Of a stretch of DNA of 64,000 nucleotides, positions 26,401 through 41,644 are shown piece by piece. The first letter of the stretch is position 1, and the number at the start of each line of letters is the position of its first letter. The notes below the pieces were generated by a model, which was not told the origin of the DNA, did no database searches, and saw only the letters and a list, made by a program, of their open reading frames with translations. The stretch is from contig OX578276.1 of NCBI GenBank assembly GCA_951217055.1, forward strand, positions 149,849,388-149,913,387. The letters are read 5' to 3'. The translations under genes and the position numbers were made by a program. This DNA is from Gerris lacustris. Its lineage: Eukaryota; Arthropoda; Insecta; Hemiptera; Gerridae.

Positions 26401-29400
26401 ATTTTCAACATTTGTTCGTCAATTACAGTATAAAAGCTACCAGAGTGTTAAATTTCAAGTTATTTGCTCGATCGGAAGTAAGTAAAAACCGCTATAGTAC
26501 ATAACAACGTTTTTGACCCCGGCAAAAAAGGCTTCAAAATACCGTAAAAAACGGGTTTTTTCCATTTTAGAGTGGGAAGGAAAGGTAAAAGTAAACTTTT
26601 TGCATTTTTTACGGTGCACAATAGGGACCTTCTGGTTACAAAGCAAAAAACCCCAAAGCTCTAGCTCTTGTAGTTCAACCCAAACATTTTGGCTATGTAT
26701 TATCGCACATGCGGCTGTATAGTATAGAGACTCTCAGGAGACCTAAAAATATCAAAATCGTCAATTTCCGGGAGAACCGTTGGTCGTACGAGAAAAAGTA
26801 ATAGGACCAAAGTTGTAGATAATTCAAAAAGAGGAATAGTAGAGACTATTTGTTTTTCGATACGACTTACCTTAAGGTTATTACAGCCTAAAGTAACCTT
26901 CAAAAATATGATTTTCGTAGATAAAAAATGTTCAAATTTATTTTTTTGAAAAAATTCTTTTAGATTCCTCATTCTGTTTTCATATTAAGTTTACATACCG
27001 ATTTTTATGGAAATCGGTTTATTTTTGGGGAAAATGGATTTCAAAAGCATAAATATTTGACCTAAAAATTTGACCGGAATTTTCTCTCGACAACACCCAG
27101 CATATTATATATCGTTGGAAAATATAGATTTTTCTGAGCAATAAACCGTTGAGACAGCGTAGATACGACAAATACACTTCATGATATGGGCGTTTAAAAA
27201 AGTAGGTTTTTGGAAGAATTGTAACTTTCCTTCAATTATCTGGAAAACTAAAGGTCGTGGAAAAAATATGATATTTAGTTTTTTTGTTAGAAAAAAATAG
27301 TTTGACCACCGTGCAAAATTTCAAGTCGATTATAAAAAGTTTAATTTTTTCCAATTTTCGAGCCAAGGTTTTCACCCGTGAAATATCACCGGAAAATCGA
27401 ACTTTTCAGATCCGGATAAAATATACGTCATTTTGTAGAGCTCGAAAAGGCTATCAAGAAAAAGATATTTTAATTTAAAAAAAAAAATTATACTCTCCTT
27501 AAAGCCCAAAAACACGTTATTTTTCTAGAAAATGCACGAAATCGTCGATTTCCGGGAGAACCGTTGGTCGTACGAGAAAAAGTCATAGGACCAAAGTTGT
27601 AGATAATTCAAAAAGAGGAATAGTAGAGACTATTAGTTTTTCGATACGACTTACCGTTTAGCCTCAATACGCCGTCAAAGCCTCTTAAAAGGCAAGTCGG
27701 CCATTTTTAATTTTTTTAAAGAGGTAAAAATTAAAAATGTTAAATTTTCAACATTTGTTCGTCAATTACAGTATAAAAGCTACCAGAGTGTTAAATTTCA
27801 AGTTATTTGCTCGATCGGAAGTAAGTAAAAACCGCTATAGTACATAACAACGTTTTTGACCCCGGCAAAAAAGGCTTCAAAATACCGTAAAAAACGGGTT
27901 TTTTCCATTTTAGAGTGGGAAGGAAAGGTAAAAGTAAACTTTTTGCATTTTTTACGGTGCACAATAGGGACCTTCTGGTTACAAAGCAAAAAACCCCAAA
28001 GCTCTAGCTCTTGTAGTTCAACCCAAACATTTTGGCTATGTATTATCGCACATGCGGCTGTATAGTATAGAGACTCTCAGGAGACCTAAAAATATCAAAA
28101 TCGTCAATTTCCGGGAGAACCGTTGGTCGTACGAGAAAAAGTAATAGGACCAAAGTTGTAGATAATTCAAAAAGAGGAATAGTAGAGACTATTTGTTTTT
28201 CGATACGACTTACCTTAAGGTTATTACAGCCTAAAGTAACCTTCAAAAATATGATTTTCGTAGATAAAAAATGTTCAAATTTATTTTTTTGAAAAAATTC
28301 TTTTAGATTCCTCATTCTGTTTTCATATTAAGTTTACATACCGATTTTTATGGAAATCGGTTTATTTTTGGGGAAAATGGATTTCAAAAGCATAAATATT
28401 TGACCTAAAAATTTGACCGGAATTTTCTCTCGACAACACCCAGCATATTATATATCGTTGGAAAATATAGATTTTTCTGAGCAATAAACCGTTGAGACAG
28501 CGTAGATACGACAAATACACTTCATGATATGGGCGTTTAAAAAAGTAGGTTTTTGGAAGAATTGTAACTTTCCTTCAATTATCTGGAAAACTAAAGGTCG
28601 TGGAAAAAATATGATATTTAGTTTTTTTGTTAGAAAAAAATAGTTTGACCACCGTGCAAAATTTCAAGTCGATTATAAAAAGTTTAATTTTTTCCAATTT
28701 TCGAGCCAAGGTTTTCACCCGTGAAATATCACCGGAAAATCGAACTTTTCAGATCCGGATAAAATATACGTCATTTTGTAGAGCTCGAAAAGGCTATCAA
28801 GAAAAAGATATTTTAATTTAAAAAAAAAAATTATACTCTCCTTAAAGCCCAAAAACACGTTATTTTTCTAGAAAATGCACGAAATCGTCGATTTCCGGGA
28901 GAACCGTTGGTCGTACGAGAAAAAGTCATAGGACCAAAGTTGTAGATAATTCAAAAAGAGGAATAGTAGAGACTATTAGTTTTTCGATACGACTTACCGT
29001 TTAGCCTCAATACGCCGTCAAAGCCTCTTAAAAGGCAAGTCGGCCATTTTTAATTTTTTTAAAGAGGTAAAAATTAAAAATGTTAAATTTTCAACATTTG
29101 TTCGTCAATTACAGTATAAAAGCTACCAGAGTGTTAAATTTCAAGTTATTTGCTCGATCGGAAGTAAGTAAAAACCGCTATAGTACATAACAACGTTTTT
29201 GACCCCGGCAAAAAAGGCTTCAAAATACCGTAAAAAACGGGTTTTTTCCATTTTAGAGTGGGAAGGAAAGGTAAAAGTAAACTTTTTGCATTTTTTACGG
29301 TGCACAATAGGGACCTTCTGGTTACAAAGCAAAAAACCCCAAAGCTCTAGCTCTTGTAGTTCAACCCAAACATTTTGGCTATGTATTATCGCACATGCGG

Positions 29401-32400
29401 CTGTATAGTATAGAGACTCTCAGGAGACCTAAAAATATCAAAATCGTCAATTTCCGGGAGAACCGTTGGTCGTACGAGAAAAAGTAATAGGACCAAAGTT
29501 GTAGATAATTCAAAAAGAGGAATAGTAGAGACTATTTGTTTTTCGATACGACTTACCTTAAGGTTATTACAGCCTAAAGTAACCTTCAAAAATATGATTT
29601 TCGTAGATAAAAAATGTTCAAATTTATTTTTTTGAAAAAATTCTTTTAGATTCCTCATTCTGTTTTCATATTAAGTTTACATACCGATTTTTATGGAAAT
29701 CGGTTTATTTTTGGGGAAAATGGATTTCAAAAGCATAAATATTTGACCTAAAAATTTGACCGGAATTTTCTCTCGACAACACCCAGCATATTATATATCG
29801 TTGGAAAATATAGATTTTTCTGAGCAATAAACCGTTGAGACAGCGTAGATACGACAAATACACTTCATGATATGGGCGTTTAAAAAAGTAGGTTTTTGGA
29901 AGAATTGTAACTTTCCTTCAATTATCTGGAAAACTAAAGGTCGTGGAAAAAATATGATATTTAGTTTTTTTGTTAGAAAAAAATAGTTTGACCACCGTGC
30001 AAAATTTCAAGTCGATTATAAAAAGTTTAATTTTTTCCAATTTTCGAGCCAAGGTTTTCACCCGTGAAATATCACCGGAAAATCGAACTTTTCAGATCCG
30101 GATAAAATATACGTCATTTTGTAGAGCTCGAAAAGGCTATCAAGAAAAAGATATTTTAATTTAAAAAAAAAAATTATACTCTCCTTAAAGCCCAAAAACA
30201 CGTTATTTTTCTAGAAAATGCACGAAATCGTCGATTTCCGGGAGAACCGTTGGTCGTACGAGAAAAAGTCATAGGACCAAAGTTGTAGATAATTCAAAAA
30301 GAGGAATAGTAGAGACTATTAGTTTTTCGATACGACTTACCGTTTAGCCTCAATACGCCGTCAAAGCCTCTTAAAAGGCAAGTCGGCCATTTTTAATTTT
30401 TTTAAAGAGGTAAAAATTAAAAATGTTAAATTTTCAACATTTGTTCGTCAATTACAGTATAAAAGCTACCAGAGTGTTAAATTTCAAGTTATTTGCTCGA
30501 TCGGAAGTAAGTAAAAACCGCTATAGTACATAACAACGTTTTTGACCCCGGCAAAAAAGGCTTCAAAATACCGTAAAAAACGGGTTTTTTCCATTTTAGA
30601 GTGGGAAGGAAAGGTAAAAGTAAACTTTTTGCATTTTTTACGGTGCACAATAGGGACCTTCTGGTTACAAAGCAAAAAACCCCAAAGCTCTAGCTCTTGT
30701 AGTTCAACCCAAACATTTTGGCTATGTATTATCGCACATGCGGCTGTATAGTATAGAGACTCTCAGGAGACCTAAAAATATCAAAATCGTCAATTTCCGG
30801 GAGAACCGTTGGTCGTACGAGAAAAAGTAATAGGACCAAAGTTGTAGATAATTCAAAAAGAGGAATAGTAGAGACTATTTGTTTTTCGATACGACTTACC
30901 TTAAGGTTATTACAGCCTAAAGTAACCTTCAAAAATATGATTTTCGTAGATAAAAAATGTTCAAATTTATTTTTTTGAAAAAATTCTTTTAGATTCCTCA
31001 TTCTGTTTTCATATTAAGTTTACATACCGATTTTTATGGAAATCGGTTTATTTTTGGGGAAAATGGATTTCAAAAGCATAAATATTTGACCTAAAAATTT
31101 GACCGGAATTTTCTCTCGACAACACCCAGCATATTATATATCGTTGGAAAATATAGATTTTTCTGAGCAATAAACCGTTGAGACAGCGTAGATACGACAA
31201 ATACACTTCATGATATGGGCGTTTAAAAAAGTAGGTTTTTGGAAGAATTGTAACTTTCCTTCAATTATCTGGAAAACTAAAGGTCGTGGAAAAAATATGA
31301 TATTTAGTTTTTTTGTTAGAAAAAAATAGTTTGACCACCGTGCAAAATTTCAAGTCGATTATAAAAAGTTTAATTTTTTCCAATTTTCGAGCCAAGGTTT
31401 TCACCCGTGAAATATCACCGGAAAATCGAACTTTTCAGATCCGGATAAAATATACGTCATTTTGTAGAGCTCGAAAAGGCTATCAAGAAAAAGATATTTT
31501 AATTTAAAAAAAAAAATTATACTCTCCTTAAAGCCCAAAAACACGTTATTTTTCTAGAAAATGCACGAAATCGTCGATTTCCGGGAGAACCGTTGGTCGT
31601 ACGAGAAAAAGTCATAGGACCAAAGTTGTAGATAATTCAAAAAGAGGAATAGTAGAGACTATTAGTTTTTCGATACGACTTACCGTTTAGCCTCAATACG
31701 CCGTCAAAGCCTCTTAAAAGGCAAGTCGGCCATTTTTAATTTTTTTAAAGAGGTAAAAATTAAAAATGTTAAATTTTCAACATTTGTTCGTCAATTACAG
31801 TATAAAAGCTACCAGAGTGTTAAATTTCAAGTTATTTGCTCGATCGGAAGTAAGTAAAAACCGCTATAGTACATAACAACGTTTTTGACCCCGGCAAAAA
31901 AGGCTTCAAAATACCGTAAAAAACGGGTTTTTTCCATTTTAGAGTGGGAAGGAAAGGTAAAAGTAAACTTTTTGCATTTTTTACGGTGCACAATAGGGAC
32001 CTTCTGGTTACAAAGCAAAAAACCCCAAAGCTCTAGCTCTTGTAGTTCAACCCAAACATTTTGGCTATGTATTATCGCACATGCGGCTGTATAGTATAGA
32101 GACTCTCAGGAGACCTAAAAATATCAAAATCGTCAATTTCCGGGAGAACCGTTGGTCGTACGAGAAAAAGTAATAGGACCAAAGTTGTAGATAATTCAAA
32201 AAGAGGAATAGTAGAGACTATTTGTTTTTCGATACGACTTACCTTAAGGTTATTACAGCCTAAAGTAACCTTCAAAAATATGATTTTCGTAGATAAAAAA
32301 TGTTCAAATTTATTTTTTTGAAAAAATTCTTTTAGATTCCTCATTCTGTTTTCATATTAAGTTTACATACCGATTTTTATGGAAATCGGTTTATTTTTGG

Positions 32401-35400
32401 GGAAAATGGATTTCAAAAGCATAAATATTTGACCTAAAAATTTGACCGGAATTTTCTCTCGACAACACCCAGCATATTATATATCGTTGGAAAATATAGA
32501 TTTTTCTGAGCAATAAACCGTTGAGACAGCGTAGATACGACAAATACACTTCATGATATGGGCGTTTAAAAAAGTAGGTTTTTGGAAGAATTGTAACTTT
32601 CCTTCAATTATCTGGAAAACTAAAGGTCGTGGAAAAAATATGATATTTAGTTTTTTTGTTAGAAAAAAATAGTTTGACCACCGTGCAAAATTTCAAGTCG
32701 ATTATAAAAAGTTTAATTTTTTCCAATTTTCGAGCCAAGGTTTTCACCCGTGAAATATCACCGGAAAATCGAACTTTTCAGATCCGGATAAAATATACGT
32801 CATTTTGTAGAGCTCGAAAAGGCTATCAAGAAAAAGATATTTTAATTTAAAAAAAAAAATTATACTCTCCTTAAAGCCCAAAAACACGTTATTTTTCTAG
32901 AAAATGCACGAAATCGTCGATTTCCGGGAGAACCGTTGGTCGTACGAGAAAAAGTCATAGGACCAAAGTTGTAGATAATTCAAAAAGAGGAATAGTAGAG
33001 ACTATTAGTTTTTCGATACGACTTACCGTTTAGCCTCAATACGCCGTCAAAGCCTCTTAAAAGGCAAGTCGGCCATTTTTAATTTTTTTAAAGAGGTAAA
33101 AATTAAAAATGTTAAATTTTCAACATTTGTTCGTCAATTACAGTATAAAAGCTACCAGAGTGTTAAATTTCAAGTTATTTGCTCGATCGGAAGTAAGTAA
33201 AAACCGCTATAGTACATAACAACGTTTTTGACCCCGGCAAAAAAGGCTTCAAAATACCGTAAAAAACGGGTTTTTTCCATTTTAGAGTGGGAAGGAAAGG
33301 TAAAAGTAAACTTTTTGCATTTTTTACGGTGCACAATAGGGACCTTCTGGTTACAAAGCAAAAAACCCCAAAGCTCTAGCTCTTGTAGTTCAACCCAAAC
33401 ATTTTGGCTATGTATTATCGCACATGCGGCTGTATAGTATAGAGACTCTCAGGAGACCTAAAAATATCAAAATCGTCAATTTCCGGGAGAACCGTTGGTC
33501 GTACGAGAAAAAGTAATAGGACCAAAGTTGTAGATAATTCAAAAAGAGGAATAGTAGAGACTATTTGTTTTTCGATACGACTTACCTTAAGGTTATTACA
33601 GCCTAAAGTAACCTTCAAAAATATGATTTTCGTAGATAAAAAATGTTCAAATTTATTTTTTTGAAAAAATTCTTTTAGATTCCTCATTCTGTTTTCATAT
33701 TAAGTTTACATACCGATTTTTATGGAAATCGGTTTATTTTTGGGGAAAATGGATTTCAAAAGCATAAATATTTGACCTAAAAATTTGACCGGAATTTTCT
33801 CTCGACAACACCCAGCATATTATATATCGTTGGAAAATATAGATTTTTCTGAGCAATAAACCGTTGAGACAGCGTAGATACGACAAATACACTTCATGAT
33901 ATGGGCGTTTAAAAAAGTAGGTTTTTGGAAGAATTGTAACTTTCCTTCAATTATCTGGAAAACTAAAGGTCGTGGAAAAAATATGATATTTAGTTTTTTT
34001 GTTAGAAAAAAATAGTTTGACCACCGTGCAAAATTTCAAGTCGATTATAAAAAGTTTAATTTTTTCCAATTTTCGAGCCAAGGTTTTCACCCGTGAAATA
34101 TCACCGGAAAATCGAACTTTTCAGATCCGGATAAAATATACGTCATTTTGTAGAGCTCGAAAAGGCTATCAAGAAAAAGATATTTTAATTTAAAAAAAAA
34201 AATTATACTCTCCTTAAAGCCCAAAAACACGTTATTTTTCTAGAAAATGCACGAAATCGTCGATTTCCGGGAGAACCGTTGGTCGTACGAGAAAAAGTCA
34301 TAGGACCAAAGTTGTAGATAATTCAAAAAGAGGAATAGTAGAGACTATTAGTTTTTCGATACGACTTACCGTTTAGCCTCAATACGCCGTCAAAGCCTCT
34401 TAAAAGGCAAGTCGGCCATTTTTAATTTTTTTAAAGAGGTAAAAATTAAAAATGTTAAATTTTCAACATTTGTTCGTCAATTACAGTATAAAAGCTACCA
34501 GAGTGTTAAATTTCAAGTTATTTGCTCGATCGGAAGTAAGTAAAAACCGCTATAGTACATAACAACGTTTTTGACCCCGGCAAAAAAGGCTTCAAAATAC
34601 CGTAAAAAACGGGTTTTTTCCATTTTAGAGTGGGAAGGAAAGGTAAAAGTAAACTTTTTGCATTTTTTACGGTGCACAATAGGGACCTTCTGGTTACAAA
34701 GCAAAAAACCCCAAAGCTCTAGCTCTTGTAGTTCAACCCAAACATTTTGGCTATGTATTATCGCACATGCGGCTGTATAGTATAGAGACTCTCAGGAGAC
34801 CTAAAAATATCAAAATCGTCAATTTCCGGGAGAACCGTTGGTCGTACGAGAAAAAGTAATAGGACCAAAGTTGTAGATAATTCAAAAAGAGGAATAGTAG
34901 AGACTATTTGTTTTTCGATACGACTTACCTTAAGGTTATTACAGCCTAAAGTAACCTTCAAAAATATGATTTTCGTAGATAAAAAATGTTCAAATTTATT
35001 TTTTTGAAAAAATTCTTTTAGATTCCTCATTCTGTTTTCATATTAAGTTTACATACCGATTTTTATGGAAATCGGTTTATTTTTGGGGAAAATGGATTTC
35101 AAAAGCATAAATATTTGACCTAAAAATTTGACCGGAATTTTCTCTCGACAACACCCAGCATATTATATATCGTTGGAAAATATAGATTTTTCTGAGCAAT
35201 AAACCGTTGAGACAGCGTAGATACGACAAATACACTTCATGATATGGGCGTTTAAAAAAGTAGGTTTTTGGAAGAATTGTAACTTTCCTTCAATTATCTG
35301 GAAAACTAAAGGTCGTGGAAAAAATATGATATTTAGTTTTTTTGTTAGAAAAAAATAGTTTGACCACCGTGCAAAATTTCAAGTCGATTATAAAAAGTTT

Positions 35401-38400
35401 AATTTTTTCCAATTTTCGAGCCAAGGTTTTCACCCGTGAAATATCACCGGAAAATCGAACTTTTCAGATCCGGATAAAATATACGTCATTTTGTAGAGCT
35501 CGAAAAGGCTATCAAGAAAAAGATATTTTAATTTAAAAAAAAAAATTATACTCTCCTTAAAGCCCAAAAACACGTTATTTTTCTAGAAAATGCACGAAAT
35601 CGTCGATTTCCGGGAGAACCGTTGGTCGTACGAGAAAAAGTCATAGGACCAAAGTTGTAGATAATTCAAAAAGAGGAATAGTAGAGACTATTAGTTTTTC
35701 GATACGACTTACCGTTTAGCCTCAATACGCCGTCAAAGCCTCTTAAAAGGCAAGTCGGCCATTTTTAATTTTTTTAAAGAGGTAAAAATTAAAAATGTTA
35801 AATTTTCAACATTTGTTCGTCAATTACAGTATAAAAGCTACCAGAGTGTTAAATTTCAAGTTATTTGCTCGATCGGAAGTAAGTAAAAACCGCTATAGTA
35901 CATAACAACGTTTTTGACCCCGGCAAAAAAGGCTTCAAAATACCGTAAAAAACGGGTTTTTTCCATTTTAGAGTGGGAAGGAAAGGTAAAAGTAAACTTT
36001 TTGCATTTTTTACGGTGCACAATAGGGACCTTCTGGTTACAAAGCAAAAAACCCCAAAGCTCTAGCTCTTGTAGTTCAACCCAAACATTTTGGCTATGTA
36101 TTATCGCACATGCGGCTGTATAGTATAGAGACTCTCAGGAGACCTAAAAATATCAAAATCGTCAATTTCCGGGAGAACCGTTGGTCGTACGAGAAAAAGT
36201 AATAGGACCAAAGTTGTAGATAATTCAAAAAGAGGAATAGTAGAGACTATTTGTTTTTCGATACGACTTACCTTAAGGTTATTACAGCCTAAAGTAACCT
36301 TCAAAAATATGATTTTCGTAGATAAAAAATGTTCAAATTTATTTTTTTGAAAAAATTCTTTTAGATTCCTCATTCTGTTTTCATATTAAGTTTACATACC
36401 GATTTTTATGGAAATCGGTTTATTTTTGGGGAAAATGGATTTCAAAAGCATAAATATTTGACCTAAAAATTTGACCGGAATTTTCTCTCGACAACACCCA
36501 GCATATTATATATCGTTGGAAAATATAGATTTTTCTGAGCAATAAACCGTTGAGACAGCGTAGATACGACAAATACACTTCATGATATGGGCGTTTAAAA
36601 AAGTAGGTTTTTGGAAGAATTGTAACTTTCCTTCAATTATCTGGAAAACTAAAGGTCGTGGAAAAAATATGATATTTAGTTTTTTTGTTAGAAAAAAATA
36701 GTTTGACCACCGTGCAAAATTTCAAGTCGATTATAAAAAGTTTAATTTTTTCCAATTTTCGAGCCAAGGTTTTCACCCGTGAAATATCACCGGAAAATCG
36801 AACTTTTCAGATCCGGATAAAATATACGTCATTTTGTAGAGCTCGAAAAGGCTATCAAGAAAAAGATATTTTAATTTAAAAAAAAAAATTATACTCTCCT
36901 TAAAGCCCAAAAACACGTTATTTTTCTAGAAAATGCACGAAATCGTCGATTTCCGGGAGAACCGTTGGTCGTACGAGAAAAAGTCATAGGACCAAAGTTG
37001 TAGATAATTCAAAAAGAGGAATAGTAGAGACTATTAGTTTTTCGATACGACTTACCGTTTAGCCTCAATACGCCGTCAAAGCCTCTTAAAAGGCAAGTCG
37101 GCCATTTTTAATTTTTTTAAAGAGGTAAAAATTAAAAATGTTAAATTTTCAACATTTGTTCGTCAATTACAGTATAAAAGCTACCAGAGTGTTAAATTTC
37201 AAGTTATTTGCTCGATCGGAAGTAAGTAAAAACCGCTATAGTACATAACAACGTTTTTGACCCCGGCAAAAAAGGCTTCAAAATACCGTAAAAAACGGGT
37301 TTTTTCCATTTTAGAGTGGGAAGGAAAGGTAAAAGTAAACTTTTTGCATTTTTTACGGTGCACAATAGGGACCTTCTGGTTACAAAGCAAAAAACCCCAA
37401 AGCTCTAGCTCTTGTAGTTCAACCCAAACATTTTGGCTATGTATTATCGCACATGCGGCTGTATAGTATAGAGACTCTCAGGAGACCTAAAAATATCAAA
37501 ATCGTCAATTTCCGGGAGAACCGTTGGTCGTACGAGAAAAAGTAATAGGACCAAAGTTGTAGATAATTCAAAAAGAGGAATAGTAGAGACTATTTGTTTT
37601 TCGATACGACTTACCTTAAGGTTATTACAGCCTAAAGTAACCTTCAAAAATATGATTTTCGTAGATAAAAAATGTTCAAATTTATTTTTTTGAAAAAATT
37701 CTTTTAGATTCCTCATTCTGTTTTCATATTAAGTTTACATACCGATTTTTATGGAAATCGGTTTATTTTTGGGGAAAATGGATTTCAAAAGCATAAATAT
37801 TTGACCTAAAAATTTGACCGGAATTTTCTCTCGACAACACCCAGCATATTATATATCGTTGGAAAATATAGATTTTTCTGAGCAATAAACCGTTGAGACA
37901 GCGTAGATACGACAAATACACTTCATGATATGGGCGTTTAAAAAAGTAGGTTTTTGGAAGAATTGTAACTTTCCTTCAATTATCTGGAAAACTAAAGGTC
38001 GTGGAAAAAATATGATATTTAGTTTTTTTGTTAGAAAAAAATAGTTTGACCACCGTGCAAAATTTCAAGTCGATTATAAAAAGTTTAATTTTTTCCAATT
38101 TTCGAGCCAAGGTTTTCACCCGTGAAATATCACCGGAAAATCGAACTTTTCAGATCCGGATAAAATATACGTCATTTTGTAGAGCTCGAAAAGGCTATCA
38201 AGAAAAAGATATTTTAATTTAAAAAAAAAAATTATACTCTCCTTAAAGCCCAAAAACACGTTATTTTTCTAGAAAATGCACGAAATCGTCGATTTCCGGG
38301 AGAACCGTTGGTCGTACGAGAAAAAGTCATAGGACCAAAGTTGTAGATAATTCAAAAAGAGGAATAGTAGAGACTATTAGTTTTTCGATACGACTTACCG

Positions 38401-41400
38401 TTTAGCCTCAATACGCCGTCAAAGCCTCTTAAAAGGCAAGTCGGCCATTTTTAATTTTTTTAAAGAGGTAAAAATTAAAAATGTTAAATTTTCAACATTT
38501 GTTCGTCAATTACAGTATAAAAGCTACCAGAGTGTTAAATTTCAAGTTATTTGCTCGATCGGAAGTAAGTAAAAACCGCTATAGTACATAACAACGTTTT
38601 TGACCCCGGCAAAAAAGGCTTCAAAATACCGTAAAAAACGGGTTTTTTCCATTTTAGAGTGGGAAGGAAAGGTAAAAGTAAACTTTTTGCATTTTTTACG
38701 GTGCACAATAGGGACCTTCTGGTTACAAAGCAAAAAACCCCAAAGCTCTAGCTCTTGTAGTTCAACCCAAACATTTTGGCTATGTATTATCGCACATGCG
38801 GCTGTATAGTATAGAGACTCTCAGGAGACCTAAAAATATCAAAATCGTCAATTTCCGGGAGAACCGTTGGTCGTACGAGAAAAAGTAATAGGACCAAAGT
38901 TGTAGATAATTCAAAAAGAGGAATAGTAGAGACTATTTGTTTTTCGATACGACTTACCTTAAGGTTATTACAGCCTAAAGTAACCTTCAAAAATATGATT
39001 TTCGTAGATAAAAAATGTTCAAATTTATTTTTTTGAAAAAATTCTTTTAGATTCCTCATTCTGTTTTCATATTAAGTTTACATACCGATTTTTATGGAAA
39101 TCGGTTTATTTTTGGGGAAAATGGATTTCAAAAGCATAAATATTTGACCTAAAAATTTGACCGGAATTTTCTCTCGACAACACCCAGCATATTATATATC
39201 GTTGGAAAATATAGATTTTTCTGAGCAATAAACCGTTGAGACAGCGTAGATACGACAAATACACTTCATGATATGGGCGTTTAAAAAAGTAGGTTTTTGG
39301 AAGAATTGTAACTTTCCTTCAATTATCTGGAAAACTAAAGGTCGTGGAAAAAATATGATATTTAGTTTTTTTGTTAGAAAAAAATAGTTTGACCACCGTG
39401 CAAAATTTCAAGTCGATTATAAAAAGTTTAATTTTTTCCAATTTTCGAGCCAAGGTTTTCACCCGTGAAATATCACCGGAAAATCGAACTTTTCAGATCC
39501 GGATAAAATATACGTCATTTTGTAGAGCTCGAAAAGGCTATCAAGAAAAAGATATTTTAATTTAAAAAAAAAAATTATACTCTCCTTAAAGCCCAAAAAC
39601 ACGTTATTTTTCTAGAAAATGCACGAAATCGTCGATTTCCGGGAGAACCGTTGGTCGTACGAGAAAAAGTCATAGGACCAAAGTTGTAGATAATTCAAAA
39701 AGAGGAATAGTAGAGACTATTAGTTTTTCGATACGACTTACCGTTTAGCCTCAATACGCCGTCAAAGCCTCTTAAAAGGCAAGTCGGCCATTTTTAATTT
39801 TTTTAAAGAGGTAAAAATTAAAAATGTTAAATTTTCAACATTTGTTCGTCAATTACAGTATAAAAGCTACCAGAGTGTTAAATTTCAAGTTATTTGCTCG
39901 ATCGGAAGTAAGTAAAAACCGCTATAGTACATAACAACGTTTTTGACCCCGGCAAAAAAGGCTTCAAAATACCGTAAAAAACGGGTTTTTTCCATTTTAG
40001 AGTGGGAAGGAAAGGTAAAAGTAAACTTTTTGCATTTTTTACGGTGCACAATAGGGACCTTCTGGTTACAAAGCAAAAAACCCCAAAGCTCTAGCTCTTG
40101 TAGTTCAACCCAAACATTTTGGCTATGTATTATCGCACATGCGGCTGTATAGTATAGAGACTCTCAGGAGACCTAAAAATATCAAAATCGTCAATTTCCG
40201 GGAGAACCGTTGGTCGTACGAGAAAAAGTAATAGGACCAAAGTTGTAGATAATTCAAAAAGAGGAATAGTAGAGACTATTTGTTTTTCGATACGACTTAC
40301 CTTAAGGTTATTACAGCCTAAAGTAACCTTCAAAAATATGATTTTCGTAGATAAAAAATGTTCAAATTTATTTTTTTGAAAAAATTCTTTTAGATTCCTC
40401 ATTCTGTTTTCATATTAAGTTTACATACCGATTTTTATGGAAATCGGTTTATTTTTGGGGAAAATGGATTTCAAAAGCATAAATATTTGACCTAAAAATT
40501 TGACCGGAATTTTCTCTCGACAACACCCAGCATATTATATATCGTTGGAAAATATAGATTTTTCTGAGCAATAAACCGTTGAGACAGCGTAGATACGACA
40601 AATACACTTCATGATATGGGCGTTTAAAAAAGTAGGTTTTTGGAAGAATTGTAACTTTCCTTCAATTATCTGGAAAACTAAAGGTCGTGGAAAAAATATG
40701 ATATTTAGTTTTTTTGTTAGAAAAAAATAGTTTGACCACCGTGCAAAATTTCAAGTCGATTATAAAAAGTTTAATTTTTTCCAATTTTCGAGCCAAGGTT
40801 TTCACCCGTGAAATATCACCGGAAAATCGAACTTTTCAGATCCGGATAAAATATACGTCATTTTGTAGAGCTCGAAAAGGCTATCAAGAAAAAGATATTT
40901 TAATTTAAAAAAAAAAATTATACTCTCCTTAAAGCCCAAAAACACGTTATTTTTCTAGAAAATGCACGAAATCGTCGATTTCCGGGAGAACCGTTGGTCG
41001 TACGAGAAAAAGTCATAGGACCAAAGTTGTAGATAATTCAAAAAGAGGAATAGTAGAGACTATTAGTTTTTCGATACGACTTACCGTTTAGCCTCAATAC
41101 GCCGTCAAAGCCTCTTAAAAGGCAAGTCGGCCATTTTTAATTTTTTTAAAGAGGTAAAAATTAAAAATGTTAAATTTTCAACATTTGTTCGTCAATTACA
41201 GTATAAAAGCTACCAGAGTGTTAAATTTCAAGTTATTTGCTCGATCGGAAGTAAGTAAAAACCGCTATAGTACATAACAACGTTTTTGACCCCGGCAAAA
41301 AAGGCTTCAAAATACCGTAAAAAACGGGTTTTTTCCATTTTAGAGTGGGAAGGAAAGGTAAAAGTAAACTTTTTGCATTTTTTACGGTGCACAATAGGGA

Positions 41401-41644
41401 CCTTCTGGTTACAAAGCAAAAAACCCCAAAGCTCTAGCTCTTGTAGTTCAACCCAAACATTTTGGCTATGTATTATCGCACATGCGGCTGTATAGTATAG
41501 AGACTCTCAGGAGACCTAAAAATATCAAAATCGTCAATTTCCGGGAGAACCGTTGGTCGTACGAGAAAAAGTAATAGGACCAAAGTTGTAGATAATTCAA
41601 AAAGAGGAATAGTAGAGACTATTTGTTTTTCGATACGACTTACC
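17471..41644. repeat. Run of eighteen long (1343-bp) units
   Basis: Eighteen consecutive B+A+A' units span 24174 bp without a short unit. The first has A at the marker (17485); from 18828 onwards every copy has G, as does the following truncated unit (41659). This is the longest homogeneous block in the window and suggests recent expansion of a G-type long unit. Confidence 0.95.
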